Shown: positions 20,353 through 29,677 of the stretch, one piece after another
Position numbering within the stretch: the first letter of the stretch is position 1
Layout: each line of letters starts with the position of its first letter
Source of the DNA: a virus
DNA: 64,000 nt
Direction: 5' to 3' (one strand)
Virus record (IMG/VR): IMGVR_UViG_3300028569_000027
Location: 16,046 to 80,045 of that record
Notes under the pieces: generated by a model
What the model was told of the DNA's origin: nothing
The model's database searches: none
What the model saw: the letters and a program-made list of their open reading frames with translations, nothing else
Position numbers and translations under genes: made by a program

Positions 20353-23300
20353 ATGTTACCATACACAAATGATGATACTTTAGTAGCAATACAAAACTTA
20401 CCCGCAAATGGTACGTATTACGATAGTAACGCCGAATTTTTAATACCGGCAAGTTACTACGATGTAATGGATATTCCGACGTGTAATTTAGAGTTACATG
20501 TATACGACTTAGTAGGGAATTATTTAACGGGGACTTCTGCTGTCGACCCAAATAATTGGTACATATCACCAAATTCGAATTCAAATCAAACGAATGTTCT
20601 AACAATTAACTTAGAAAAGGCGTGTAATGATTTAGGATTATTACGTGGACAGTATGTTACCGTTATAAATTTACATAAGCGGGAAGTAGGCGATATACAA
20701 TCACCTAGTTACTTCATAAAGACTTTATCAACTTCACGTACTGAGTTACGTCTTGCTCCGGTCGAGGCATCAACACCAATTGGTTTAGACTTTCAACAGT
20801 TCGCATCTGATTATATTCAGCATAAGGACTTTGCGATAAACAAACTAAATAGAGTATTTCCGGTATATGATTCAGGTGATGTATCATACGGACAAACAAA
20901 CAGTGGTGTATCAATACCGATATTTTATTTTACTGATAACGCAATTCGATTCGCATTCGATAAATTCGTTACCAATCAGGCTACAAACCCTGCAATATAT
21001 AATGGTAGCACATTTATTGCGATAAATGATTATCAGACGTACACAAATTATTTAGCTGCGACAGTGTCGCAGGTAGCAGCTACCGTAGCTTGGTTTATCG
21101 GAGCAAATATTAAGATTACACCGGCATCTATAGAAAAATTTGCACTTGAGCTGATTAACTATAGTAATTCGTTGGCTGTATTAGAATATACAGCGATACA
21201 AGACCTAGCTAATTTACTAAAGATTCAAGACTTTTGGAGACGAAATACAGACGGTACATATAAACATATTGGCCAGCCGTATTTTAATGATACCACTTTA
21301 ATAAACGCGGGATATTCAATATTACCGTATTTATACCCGGCTGACTATATTCTAAATTTTGGTAATAACAATATTGCTAAGGTAGTTAATTTTGCATTTG
21401 AATCTACCGGAACGATGTTAGTAAAGTTGGCGAATCCGTTGGATATTCAATTCAATGAATTGGACCGATTATGTATTGCGTCTGAATTAATTAGACCGCT
21501 TGTAGAAAAGATTCTACTGGTTAATATACTACAGGCTATATCCGGTAATACATTACGTGGGCCGAACTTTGATATTGATGTAGAAGAAGCGCAAAGTATC
21601 GCAACGAGTCTTAAATCATGGAACGATTTATTATCGGCAAACGTAAATACTAATCAGCAGATTATTGATAAATACTTTAGCGGTAGCTTAAACGGTATTG
21701 ATTTGAATATCAATTACAGCGAGTTTAGTAACTTTGTGCATTTTAGTTCTGCAGAAGAACGTGTAGCTAATTTCAAGTATAAGTTACAGCTGATAGAATA
21801 CTACACCGATAGACTAAATACTCTAGCCGTAGCGACCGGGTCAATTGACACCAATTCAATTGAAGCAGTCAATAAACGTAATAATATTATAAGCGGTTTT
21901 GACGACTTTGAAAAGTACTTATTCTACGAACCAACCGGTAGTCAATTATACACGCATCAATCATGCTCAATACAACCGTGGCCAAAACAAAATATTAGCT
22001 CGGGTAGTATCACATACATAAATCAGGTGAGTACAACAGGAAGTGTTACTCAGACGTATTATGATGACGTTATTCAACAGGCGCAGACATTCGACAGATT
22101 TAATATACATTCACTACGTAATGCAGTACCGGTACATATTAATGTAGATGAATTTAATGCGGAGTATGTACTGTTTGTTGATATGATAGGACATTACTAT
22201 GATATTATCTGGTCATACATACATTATTTGACACAAGTTAATGGTCGCCAAGAACATCCGGCAGATGGTATGAGTCAAGATTTAGTATTTAGTGTCGCCA
22301 AATCATTGGGGTTAACGATGTATAGCGGCAAGAGTGCTAAAGATTTGTGGACGTATGCATTAGGCTTAAATGATACTGGTGAGTATATAACGACTGGCAG
22401 TCTACAATCATTATCAGGTGAGGAATCGACTAAAGAAGTATGGCGCCGGCTAATCAATAACTTACCATACCTATATAAAACCAAGGGTACTGCGCGTAGT
22501 ATTAAAGCGTTGTTAACGTGCTATGGAATTCCGACTACAATATTAAACATTAAAGAGTATGGCGGAGTCAATGCGGAACAAAACGATTTACAGCCATTGT
22601 ATATACATGATGTATATTCATATGCAAAAGCTTTTGCACCTCGTGACTCGAAGGATGTAGTAGGTACACCATGGCAGCCTCTCATTAGAAATCAATATAA
22701 TCTATCCGGAAGTACCGTACAATACCCCGACGCTATAGAGTTTAGAGTACGAACTGATGACAACTATTCATATTCAATTGGCACGCATTATTCATTACTG
22801 CGTACGCATAATTATTTTAGTGCTAGTCCGATATGGAATCAAATACAAGACCAATGGGACCAACCTAATTCATCTACTGGTTCTGGTATAGCGCCTAGAT
22901 TGCTTGACCCGTTGATTGAAGTTACATTTAAACCAATAAACGCCCACTCTGGGAGTATTCATCTGTTTATATCAGGAAGTGATGGGTACAAATCAGCGTC
23001 AATTGATGATGTGTGGATGTTTGATAATAATTGGTTAAACGTTTTAGTACAACGCGGTGTATCGACAGACGCGACGGCATCAAATCAACAGTATACTTTA
23101 AAATACCAAAAAGGGCTTTATGGTAAAATTGTCGCATCGGGTAGTTCGACAATCGATTTATCAACCACATCAAGTAGCGGGTCGTATACCACATCATGGT
23201 CAACGGGCAGTGTAATCACGTGGGGTATGGGCGGGACGAATACAGCGACCAGTATATCCGGTAATGAAACGGAAGATTTTAATGGGTTGCTTCAAGAAAT

Positions 23301-24465
23301 TCGGTATTGGTATGATACACTAACTGATGATACTATATCTACCCATACACTATCACCTAGTTCATATAACGGAAATCAACATTATTCAGCGTATTATGAC
23401 CTAGCATATAGAGCGTCATTAACTAGAAAACCAACTGAAACCGGGTCATTCTATTTAGCACAAACATATTCGCAACATCCTAATCAATCTATAAACAGTG
23501 GTTTATCAGTAATATATGCTAGGTATTCTAGCTCAGCGGCGGTACCGTTTGAGGGTGTCGAAGAAACATACTATACTCGGTATGCAGATTTAACCGCTCA
23601 TAACATATACTCTGATAAAGTTCGCATAGAGTCGCAATCATTAAGTGCACCACTAAGTTCTGATAGACGTGTTACAGTTAGTTCTTTTGATAGAAATTCA
23701 ACAGACTCAAATAAGTTAGGAATTTATTTTTCGCCACAAAACGGAATTAATGATGATATAGTAGCACATACTGGGTATCTATCATTAGACGATTATATTG
23801 GCGACCCTAGAGACCAGTACAAACCACAATACACGCACCTAAGTCAATTACAGGATGAATATTGGAAAAAGTATCAGAATAAAAATGACTTTGCCGCGTA
23901 TTTCCGTGCATTATCTTTATACGATTTATCTGTATTTAAGCAGATTAAGAAATTCGTACCGGCTCGAGCAAATTTAATTTCCGGTATACTAGTAGAGCCT
24001 AATCTTTTAGAAAGATATAAAGCTCGTACAATAAAATTACCTGAGGTAGAAAATTTACTGCAGAATGCATCTATTGATGCGTCGGAACATATCAATGCGG
24101 AGGGTATATATGACCCTAGTATTAGCATTTTGTTAGCTATGCCATCATCTATGTCCGGGTCTAGTGTAATCGGAGTTTTAGGTAATATCATTACCACATA
24201 TACAATTGATACAACGCCGTATACTATCGGTTCGTACGACCCGAATACTAACATTACATCACAGCCGAACGTCGTAATGAATAATCTCGATGACTACAGT
24301 TTATCTGACGGTTGGATAATAGGTGCACAGAGTACTAGTGCGAATTGGAATTCACCTAGTCCGGACACATATGATAATGGGCCGGTAGTAGTCACCACCA
24401 CAGCTAATCCCAATTACATAATAACTCAACCACCCGCTTGGGATGGGACTCTGCAAATGCTATAA
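20353..24465 (+). CDS. Very large baseplate wedge-like protein, 1370 aa
   Basis: The longest gene of the window. Features include one WFxGxN module (residues about 245-270), a helical region with WRRLINNLPYLYKTKGTARS (about 700-720), an extensive Ser/Thr/Gly-rich beta region, and a C-terminal block LDDYIGDPRDQYKPQYTHLS followed by VFKQIKKFVPARANLISGIL, typical of large baseplate-associated proteins of T4-like marine phages. Size and position after gp6 suggest the gp7-equivalent wedge protein. The role is inferred; the structural class is reasonably secure. Confidence 0.65.
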   Translation: MLPYTNDDTLVAIQNLPANGTYYDSNAEFLIPASYYDVMDIPTCNLELHVYDLVGNYLTGTSAVDPNNWYISPNSNSNQTNVLTINLEKACNDLGLLRGQYVTVINLHKREVGDIQSPSYFIKTLSTSRTELRLAPVEASTPIGLDFQQFASDYIQHKDFAINKLNRVFPVYDSGDVSYGQTNSGVSIPIFYFTDNAIRFAFDKFVTNQATNPAIYNGSTFIAINDYQTYTNYLAATVSQVAATVAWFIGANIKITPASIEKFALELINYSNSLAVLEYTAIQDLANLLKIQDFWRRNTDGTYKHIGQPYFNDTTLINAGYSILPYLYPADYILNFGNNNIAKVVNFAFESTGTMLVKLANPLDIQFNELDRLCIASELIRPLVEKILLVNILQAISGNTLRGPNFDIDVEEAQSIATSLKSWNDLLSANVNTNQQIIDKYFSGSLNGIDLNINYSEFSNFVHFSSAEERVANFKYKLQLIEYYTDRLNTLAVATGSIDTNSIEAVNKRNNIISGFDDFEKYLFYEPTGSQLYTHQSCSIQPWPKQNISSGSITYINQVSTTGSVTQTYYDDVIQQAQTFDRFNIHSLRNAVPVHINVDEFNAEYVLFVDMIGHYYDIIWSYIHYLTQVNGRQEHPADGMSQDLVFSVAKSLGLTMYSGKSAKDLWTYALGLNDTGEYITTGSLQSLSGEESTKEVWRRLINNLPYLYKTKGTARSIKALLTCYGIPTTILNIKEYGGVNAEQNDLQPLYIHDVYSYAKAFAPRDSKDVVGTPWQPLIRNQYNLSGSTVQYPDAIEFRVRTDDNYSYSIGTHYSLLRTHNYFSASPIWNQIQDQWDQPNSSTGSGIAPRLLDPLIEVTFKPINAHSGSIHLFISGSDGYKSASIDDVWMFDNNWLNVLVQRGVSTDATASNQQYTLKYQKGLYGKIVASGSSTIDLSTTSSSGSYTTSWSTGSVITWGMGGTNTATSISGNETEDFNGLLQEIRYWYDTLTDDTISTHTLSPSSYNGNQHYSAYYDLAYRASLTRKPTETGSFYLAQTYSQHPNQSINSGLSVIYARYSSSAAVPFEGVEETYYTRYADLTAHNIYSDKVRIESQSLSAPLSSDRRVTVSSFDRNSTDSNKLGIYFSPQNGINDDIVAHTGYLSLDDYIGDPRDQYKPQYTHLSQLQDEYWKKYQNKNDFAAYFRALSLYDLSVFKQIKKFVPARANLISGILVEPNLLERYKARTIKLPEVENLLQNASIDASEHINAEGIYDPSISILLAMPSSMSGSSVIGVLGNIITTYTIDTTPYTIGSYDPNTNITSQPNVVMNNLDDYSLSDGWIIGAQSTSANWNSPSPDTYDNGPVVVTTTANPNYIITQPPAWDGTLQML

Positions 24466-24478
24466 ATTCAACTAGTAC

Positions 24479-24488
24479 TATATTTATT
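24479..24488 (+). promoter_or_regulatory. TATATTTATT motif
   Basis: Lies in the 44-nt gap after the 1370-aa gene, 21 nt before the ATG at 24510; it probably starts a tail-protein transcript. Confidence 0.42.
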
Positions 24489-24509
24489 TAAAATAAAACA
24501 ATTACAATA

Positions 24510-25193
24510 ATGGGCTATTTAGATAACACCAGCGTAACCGTTGATGCAATATTAACCAAAAAAGGCCGTGAGCTCTTAGCAGCTGGCTCTGTAGATTTTC
24601 AAATTACACAATTTGCAGTAGGTGACGATGAAGTAGATTATACTTTATGGAATCCGAACCACCCTAATGGTACTGATTATTACGGTACCGTAATTCAAAA
24701 CATGCCATTGTTAGAAGCATTTCCGGACGAAACACAAGTACTTAGATATAAGTTAATCACTTTACCTAAGAACACTACTAAAATACCGGCAATATCTGTA
24801 ACAAATACATCATATACGTATACATATGTATTAAGTACGCCGGACATAATAACCCCGTCGACTATTAACATTACTAACGGTAACCTAACCTTAGGATATA
24901 CAGCAATTTTATCTGATAGTACATGGTTTGATTTGCAGGTCGGAGCAGCTGTTTCGAACGCACCACAGGCACCGTCATTTATTGGTGATGTGCAGTCTAA
25001 TCAGACAGTAACTAAGTCAGGTTTATCATTTACTATTAAACCAAAACAAATTCCAAACATCGGACAAGGATTTGGTGACCAAACCGCGACTCTTACTATA
25101 ATAGGTAATGAAACCGGTGGACAAATAACAATTAATTTGAAGGTTAAGGCTGGCTATACAGTAACAGGACCACCGGTATTACCAACATTCTAG
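24510..25193 (+). CDS. Conserved tail/baseplate structural protein, 227 aa
   Basis: The N-terminal half (MGYLDNTSVTVDAILTKKGR, then ITQFAVGDDEVDYTLWNPNH and NMPLLEAFPDETQ) is a widely shared motif set of T4-like marine phage structural proteins of unknown exact role. The C-terminal half is beta-rich, like an immunoglobulin-type fold. First gene after a TATATTTATT motif. Confidence 0.65.
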   Translation: MGYLDNTSVTVDAILTKKGRELLAAGSVDFQITQFAVGDDEVDYTLWNPNHPNGTDYYGTVIQNMPLLEAFPDETQVLRYKLITLPKNTTKIPAISVTNTSYTYTYVLSTPDIITPSTINITNGNLTLGYTAILSDSTWFDLQVGAAVSNAPQAPSFIGDVQSNQTVTKSGLSFTIKPKQIPNIGQGFGDQTATLTIIGNETGGQITINLKVKAGYTVTGPPVLPTF

Positions 25194-25239
25194 AAATTAT
25201 ATAAACTCAACCATTAACTCAATATCGTATACATAATCT

Positions 25240-26469
25240 ATGGCAACTCTACAGACCGGAACACCATTCAACCCAAATAATTCAAACACCGGTACCGGAC
25301 TAACTCCGAGTACTACTAACTTTAATCAATATAACCAAGGGTACCAAGATGGATTAAACGCGGCAATTGCTAGTTTGAATACTGCAAATAATGGAAAGAC
25401 ATTTTCGCAGCTTAACGTAGCCACCGATGTCAAGGAAAAACAAATCAAGATTATATCTCGAGGAATTTGGACCAACGATTCATCTGCACTAACCACATTT
25501 TGGACGGGTTCGCAGACAAGTACCCAGCAGGCATATTTTTATTCGGTATGGGATGGCAATCCATTTACGTCTGGGTCACTAAGTCAATTTGCCGTATCAT
25601 ACGGACATCGTGCAGGTAGTGGTAGTGCAACTACCGCTGCATCAACAGAGAGACCGACAAAAGCGATATATTCGCAGATGAAATTAGTTGCATTGTCGCC
25701 CGGTGATTCGGTGTTCACATTCAATAGCGGTAGTACAACGCAGAATTCTAACTCTATATATGCATTGACTATTAATAGAGCTAGAATTAAGGACTCATTA
25801 GACCCAGGTAATTGGGAAATGTATTTAGCTACGTTAAGCGGCTCAGCTGTGCCTAACAACGTACATACCGGTTCGAATGTTAGAGTAAAGGGTGACGGTT
25901 CTACAATTAGCGTCATTGATGATAGTAGTATAACTACTTCCGTAGATATGACAAATGCCGGAGCAAGATATAATATTATAAGCGGCTCAATAAACGGTGG
26001 TGCATATGTTAATGCCTCAGGTAGATATGATTATTACGGACTAGCATATCCGGCACTAGGATTACTTATATACAACGGAACTACATTAGATGAGCAATTA
26101 GGATTTAATACCGTGTCCGGTAGCACGTCCGGAGATAATGCATACAAACTATATACGTCGATATCAGGTGCGGCCGCTATTAGTTCAACCAAAGCGTTTA
26201 CTGCTAGAAACAATGAAAAAACTGTTTCAAGTCATTATTTTGTTAGATTAAAAAATGGCGATTTTAACTACAGTAACAATACCACATTTGTAACGGGTAG
26301 CGATGGTGCATTATCCAATATAGATTTCGTAGCAGACCCGCAAGTGTTTATTACTACAATCGGTTTATATAATAGTAAGTATGAATTATTAGCCGTAGCT
26401 AAATTATCTAGACCACTTCTTAAGAATTTTGAAACCGAGCAATTAGTTAAGGTTAAGTTAAATTTTTAA
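25240..26469 (+). CDS. Tail structural/fibre-like protein, 409 aa
   Basis: A Gly/Ser/Thr-rich beta protein with no signal peptide. The C-terminal 45 residues (VFITTIGLYNSKYELLAVAK ... VKLNF) closely match the C-terminus of the next protein, so both probably share an attachment or trimerisation module. Likely decorates the tail tip. No enzyme motif is seen. Confidence 0.6.
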   Translation: MATLQTGTPFNPNNSNTGTGLTPSTTNFNQYNQGYQDGLNAAIASLNTANNGKTFSQLNVATDVKEKQIKIISRGIWTNDSSALTTFWTGSQTSTQQAYFYSVWDGNPFTSGSLSQFAVSYGHRAGSGSATTAASTERPTKAIYSQMKLVALSPGDSVFTFNSGSTTQNSNSIYALTINRARIKDSLDPGNWEMYLATLSGSAVPNNVHTGSNVRVKGDGSTISVIDDSSITTSVDMTNAGARYNIISGSINGGAYVNASGRYDYYGLAYPALGLLIYNGTTLDEQLGFNTVSGSTSGDNAYKLYTSISGAAAISSTKAFTARNNEKTVSSHYFVRLKNGDFNYSNNTTFVTGSDGALSNIDFVADPQVFITTIGLYNSKYELLAVAKLSRPLLKNFETEQLVKVKLNF

Positions 26470-26482
26470 ACAATAGTTTTGT

Positions 26483-28291
26483 ATGCCCAATTATGGAGTT
26501 TTTAAACGGATACCACCATATGATATTTCACGTACGAAGTTTAATACGTACAAGAATTGGTCATTAACTAAACTAAACTTCCTATCCGCCAGTGTAGCGG
26601 ACGATTCACACGTAACATACCTTTCTGCCGTTCAACCAAACCCAGCCAATTACTATGGCGGGGTCGTAACGTACGGTTCATCGCAATCAGCGAATGATAA
26701 TAAGAATGTGTCGGTTACAAATAATTACCTAGATTCAGAATATTACGCATCCGCAGTTTGGTATAGCTTAAATCATCTATATTATAACGACCCGTATTCA
26801 TATAATTCATACGGGAATCTGACACATGGCCAAGCAAGCAAAAACCTATACTGTACGGCATCTGTAATATCAATACCGCAGAAGTTGTTTGGCGATACAG
26901 TAAAACCGGGTAGTGTATCTTTAAATATTCAAGGACTATTTACGTCAGCATCATTTTCCGCATCATTTCAAGACGACGGCTTTGGTAATTTAATTGATAC
27001 TAGTTTATCAGCTTCTGTCGGACAAGTCAATAATAAATTATATCTAGGTTTTAATGAATTTAAGTATAATGCCCCCACAGAGTATAACATACCATTTTCT
27101 GATTTCTCGATTACAACCCGAGAGGTAACATATACTGACTCGGATATAGTACATATGTGGTCTGATAGTGGGAGTCTAATACAAATACAATCAGGTTCTA
27201 TAGGATTATGTGCAACATTCGTAAGTTCTAGTTATATACAAATTAGGGAGAATGGTCCGACACCTTTTACTTCGAAAGTATTAAGCCCTGAGATAAATGA
27301 AAATTTTGCTTTATCATTTTGGATATTCGTTGATACGAATCTAGCCTCGGTATCAGGCGCAAGCTACAATACCGTTATTTCTAAACGTCGCGAAGGCTTA
27401 TGGTATGTCAATACTAATGGGATAGTACAATATACTGAAATAGATTATGATACAAATAAGTTTCCGTATGAGATACGAATAACGGCAACCGGTAGTGCAT
27501 TCCAACCAAATTTTAATGCATTCGAATTACAAGGTGTGCGGTCAGACGGGACGAACTCGACAACGATTACTCATAACATATACGCAGGTGTATCGGGTTC
27601 GATATATCGCGATAACAAGCCGCGAAATGCGTATCACATTGTATATCAGAAATCAGGGTCAATGATGGAATTGTATGCTGACGGTGTACTGTCTAGTACG
27701 ACAGCCGATACCGCTGTATTTAACTTTAACAATAATTGTGATTTATTTTTAGGTAATCTAGGTAAGAATCACGGTGGTTTCGCCGGTACGTTGGACGAGA
27801 TTAATTTCTTTAATAGAGCTCTAACGGCAGCAGAGATATTACAATTATCCGGGCACACTAATTCAATCAATAATAACGTGGTTGGTAACGTATTTTATGA
27901 ACACGGTATAGTCGTTATTTCAGACCCTAGACCAAAATATAACGCGATATCAAAATATGCAAGTAGCTGGAACGGATTGACACCCGGTGGACCTGGCGCG
28001 TATAATAAATTTGACGTTACATATAAATCAAAGTTACCTATAGAAGAAGTAGAGATACTATGTAGACTACGAGAAGATGAATTCACATTTTCAAATAATC
28101 CTACAATATTAAAGGACTATCGATATCCAGATGTAATAAGTGATGTAACCGGGTCATATTGGACACCATATGTAACCACTATCGGATTATATAACGACAA
28201 AGCTGAGTTACTAGCCGTTGCAAAATTAGGTAACCCAGTACCAAAGCTTACAACCGCAGACCTGAATTTTTTAATTAGGTTTGATATCTAA
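26483..28291 (+). CDS. Tail structural protein with a LamG/concanavalin-like domain, 602 aa
   Basis: Residues about 260-460 form a laminin-G-type lectin domain: ENFALSFWIFVDTNL, YHIVYQKSGSMMELYADGVL and FAGTLDEINFFNRALTAAEI are its hallmarks. Such domains bind sugars and fit a receptor-contacting role. The C-terminus (VTTIGLYNDKAELLAVAKLG) matches the neighbouring 409-aa protein. A beta-rich N-terminus probably attaches to the baseplate. Confidence 0.68.
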   Translation: MPNYGVFKRIPPYDISRTKFNTYKNWSLTKLNFLSASVADDSHVTYLSAVQPNPANYYGGVVTYGSSQSANDNKNVSVTNNYLDSEYYASAVWYSLNHLYYNDPYSYNSYGNLTHGQASKNLYCTASVISIPQKLFGDTVKPGSVSLNIQGLFTSASFSASFQDDGFGNLIDTSLSASVGQVNNKLYLGFNEFKYNAPTEYNIPFSDFSITTREVTYTDSDIVHMWSDSGSLIQIQSGSIGLCATFVSSSYIQIRENGPTPFTSKVLSPEINENFALSFWIFVDTNLASVSGASYNTVISKRREGLWYVNTNGIVQYTEIDYDTNKFPYEIRITATGSAFQPNFNAFELQGVRSDGTNSTTITHNIYAGVSGSIYRDNKPRNAYHIVYQKSGSMMELYADGVLSSTTADTAVFNFNNNCDLFLGNLGKNHGGFAGTLDEINFFNRALTAAEILQLSGHTNSINNNVVGNVFYEHGIVVISDPRPKYNAISKYASSWNGLTPGGPGAYNKFDVTYKSKLPIEEVEILCRLREDEFTFSNNPTILKDYRYPDVISDVTGSYWTPYVTTIGLYNDKAELLAVAKLGNPVPKLTTADLNFLIRFDI

Positions 28292-28300
28292 ATTTACAGT

Positions 28301-28705
28301 ATGGCGAAAAAAAGAAACATGTCCAAGAGATGGGTTGCAAAGAAACATGGATTTCGTTCGGGTACTGAGATGGAAGTATCGCAAAACCTAAAAGACCGGA
28401 AGATTAAATTTGAATATGAAACTCTAAAAATAGAGTATGAAGTACCGCCTAGAAAAGCAAAATACACGCCGGATTTTATATTAGATAACGGTATTATATT
28501 GGAAGTGAAGGGACGTTTCTTCGCAGCGGATAGAAAGAAGATGTTATTGGTAAAGATGCAGAACCCGAAATTAGATATTCGATTCTTATTTACTAATTCT
28601 AAAATGAAGATTACGAAAAGCAGTAAAACAACATATGGTGATTGGTGCGATAAAAATGGATTTCAATACGCAGACACCACTGTCCCAAACTCATGGGTAC
28701 GTTAG
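28301..28705 (+). CDS. T7 endonuclease I-like Holliday junction resolvase, 134 aa
   Basis: The catalytic layout of T7 endonuclease I is visible: SGTEMEV (Glu23/25), YTPDFIL (Asp58), LEVKGRF (Glu68 and Lys70); the D-E-K spacing of 10 and 2 equals that of T7 gp3. The C-terminal KSSKTTYGDWCDKNGFQYAD is also typical. It resolves branched DNA before packaging. T4 uses the unrelated gp49 for this step, so this is a replacement by a T7-type enzyme. Confidence 0.87.
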   Translation: MAKKRNMSKRWVAKKHGFRSGTEMEVSQNLKDRKIKFEYETLKIEYEVPPRKAKYTPDFILDNGIILEVKGRFFAADRKKMLLVKMQNPKLDIRFLFTNSKMKITKSSKTTYGDWCDKNGFQYADTTVPNSWVR

Positions 28706-28741
28706 GAATTATGAAATATAATTCTTATATTTTATGGTATA

Positions 28742-29677
28742 ATGGAGAGACTAATTGAATTACTAGAAAATATACTGGGCCAAGGTAAAACCACGAATCG
28801 TGGCAATCACGCATTCCGGTGTCCATTCTGCAATTCCAATGAAAAAAAATTAGAAGTACAAATTACTAGTTCTATAGAAGGGGAGAATCATTTCCACTGT
28901 TGGAAATGCAACGCTTCCGGTAAAAAGTTAATTAATCTTCTTAAACGACTACAGCAGCCACGTGAAATAATATCCGAACTACTGGCGATTCTAAACATAT
29001 CGTCGAAGTATAATGATAAAGATACCAGCGAGTATGCTGCTCGAATCGTTAGATTACCGGATGAATATCACCCACTGTGGAAGAACACTAACAGCGTTGA
29101 ACAAAAGAACGCGTTAAAATATTTGATTCATGATAGAAAGATTTCAATATCGGAGATAATTAAGTACAATATCGGGTTTTGCGAACGCGGGCAATATGGG
29201 AAAATGATTGTCGTGCCTAGTTATAACGATAACGGTGTCTTAAATTATTTTGTTGGTAGGTCATATTATCAGACGGATGGGTTTAGACATAAGAACCCTA
29301 ACATAAGTAAGGATATTATAGGATTCGAATTATTCGTTAATTGGAATTATCCAATCGTATTAGTTGAAGGTGTATTTGATGCGATGGCAATCAGAAGAAA
29401 TGCTATACCATTATTTGGGAAGACTATATCAGAAGAATTACGAAAGAAAATCATAGATAATAAGGTAACCGAAATATACATCTGCTTGGATAAAGATGCT
29501 CAGAAGCAAGCTCTAGAACATGCAGAAGAATTTATGGATAATGGTATAAACGTATTTTTCGTTGACCTACAACAGAAGGACCCTGCGGAAATTGGTTTTG
29601 AAAAGATGACACAAATTATTAAAGATACACAGCCGCTAACATTTAATAGGTTAGTTGAGTATAAATTAGAATTATGA
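28742..29677 (+). CDS. 61: DNA primase, T4 gp61-like, 311 aa
   Basis: The N-terminal zinc ribbon has Cys27/Cys30 (RCPFCNSN) and Cys53/Cys56 (HCWKCNASG). A TOPRIM core follows with VLVEGVFDAMAI (Glu209) and ICLDKDAQKQA (about 248-258). It makes RNA primers for lagging-strand synthesis together with the replicative helicase, which is not in this window. Its stop overlaps the Mre11-Rad50 gene by 4 nt (ATGA). Confidence 0.85.
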   Translation: MERLIELLENILGQGKTTNRGNHAFRCPFCNSNEKKLEVQITSSIEGENHFHCWKCNASGKKLINLLKRLQQPREIISELLAILNISSKYNDKDTSEYAARIVRLPDEYHPLWKNTNSVEQKNALKYLIHDRKISISEIIKYNIGFCERGQYGKMIVVPSYNDNGVLNYFVGRSYYQTDGFRHKNPNISKDIIGFELFVNWNYPIVLVEGVFDAMAIRRNAIPLFGKTISEELRKKIIDNKVTEIYICLDKDAQKQALEHAEEFMDNGINVFFVDLQQKDPAEIGFEKMTQIIKDTQPLTFNRLVEYKLEL

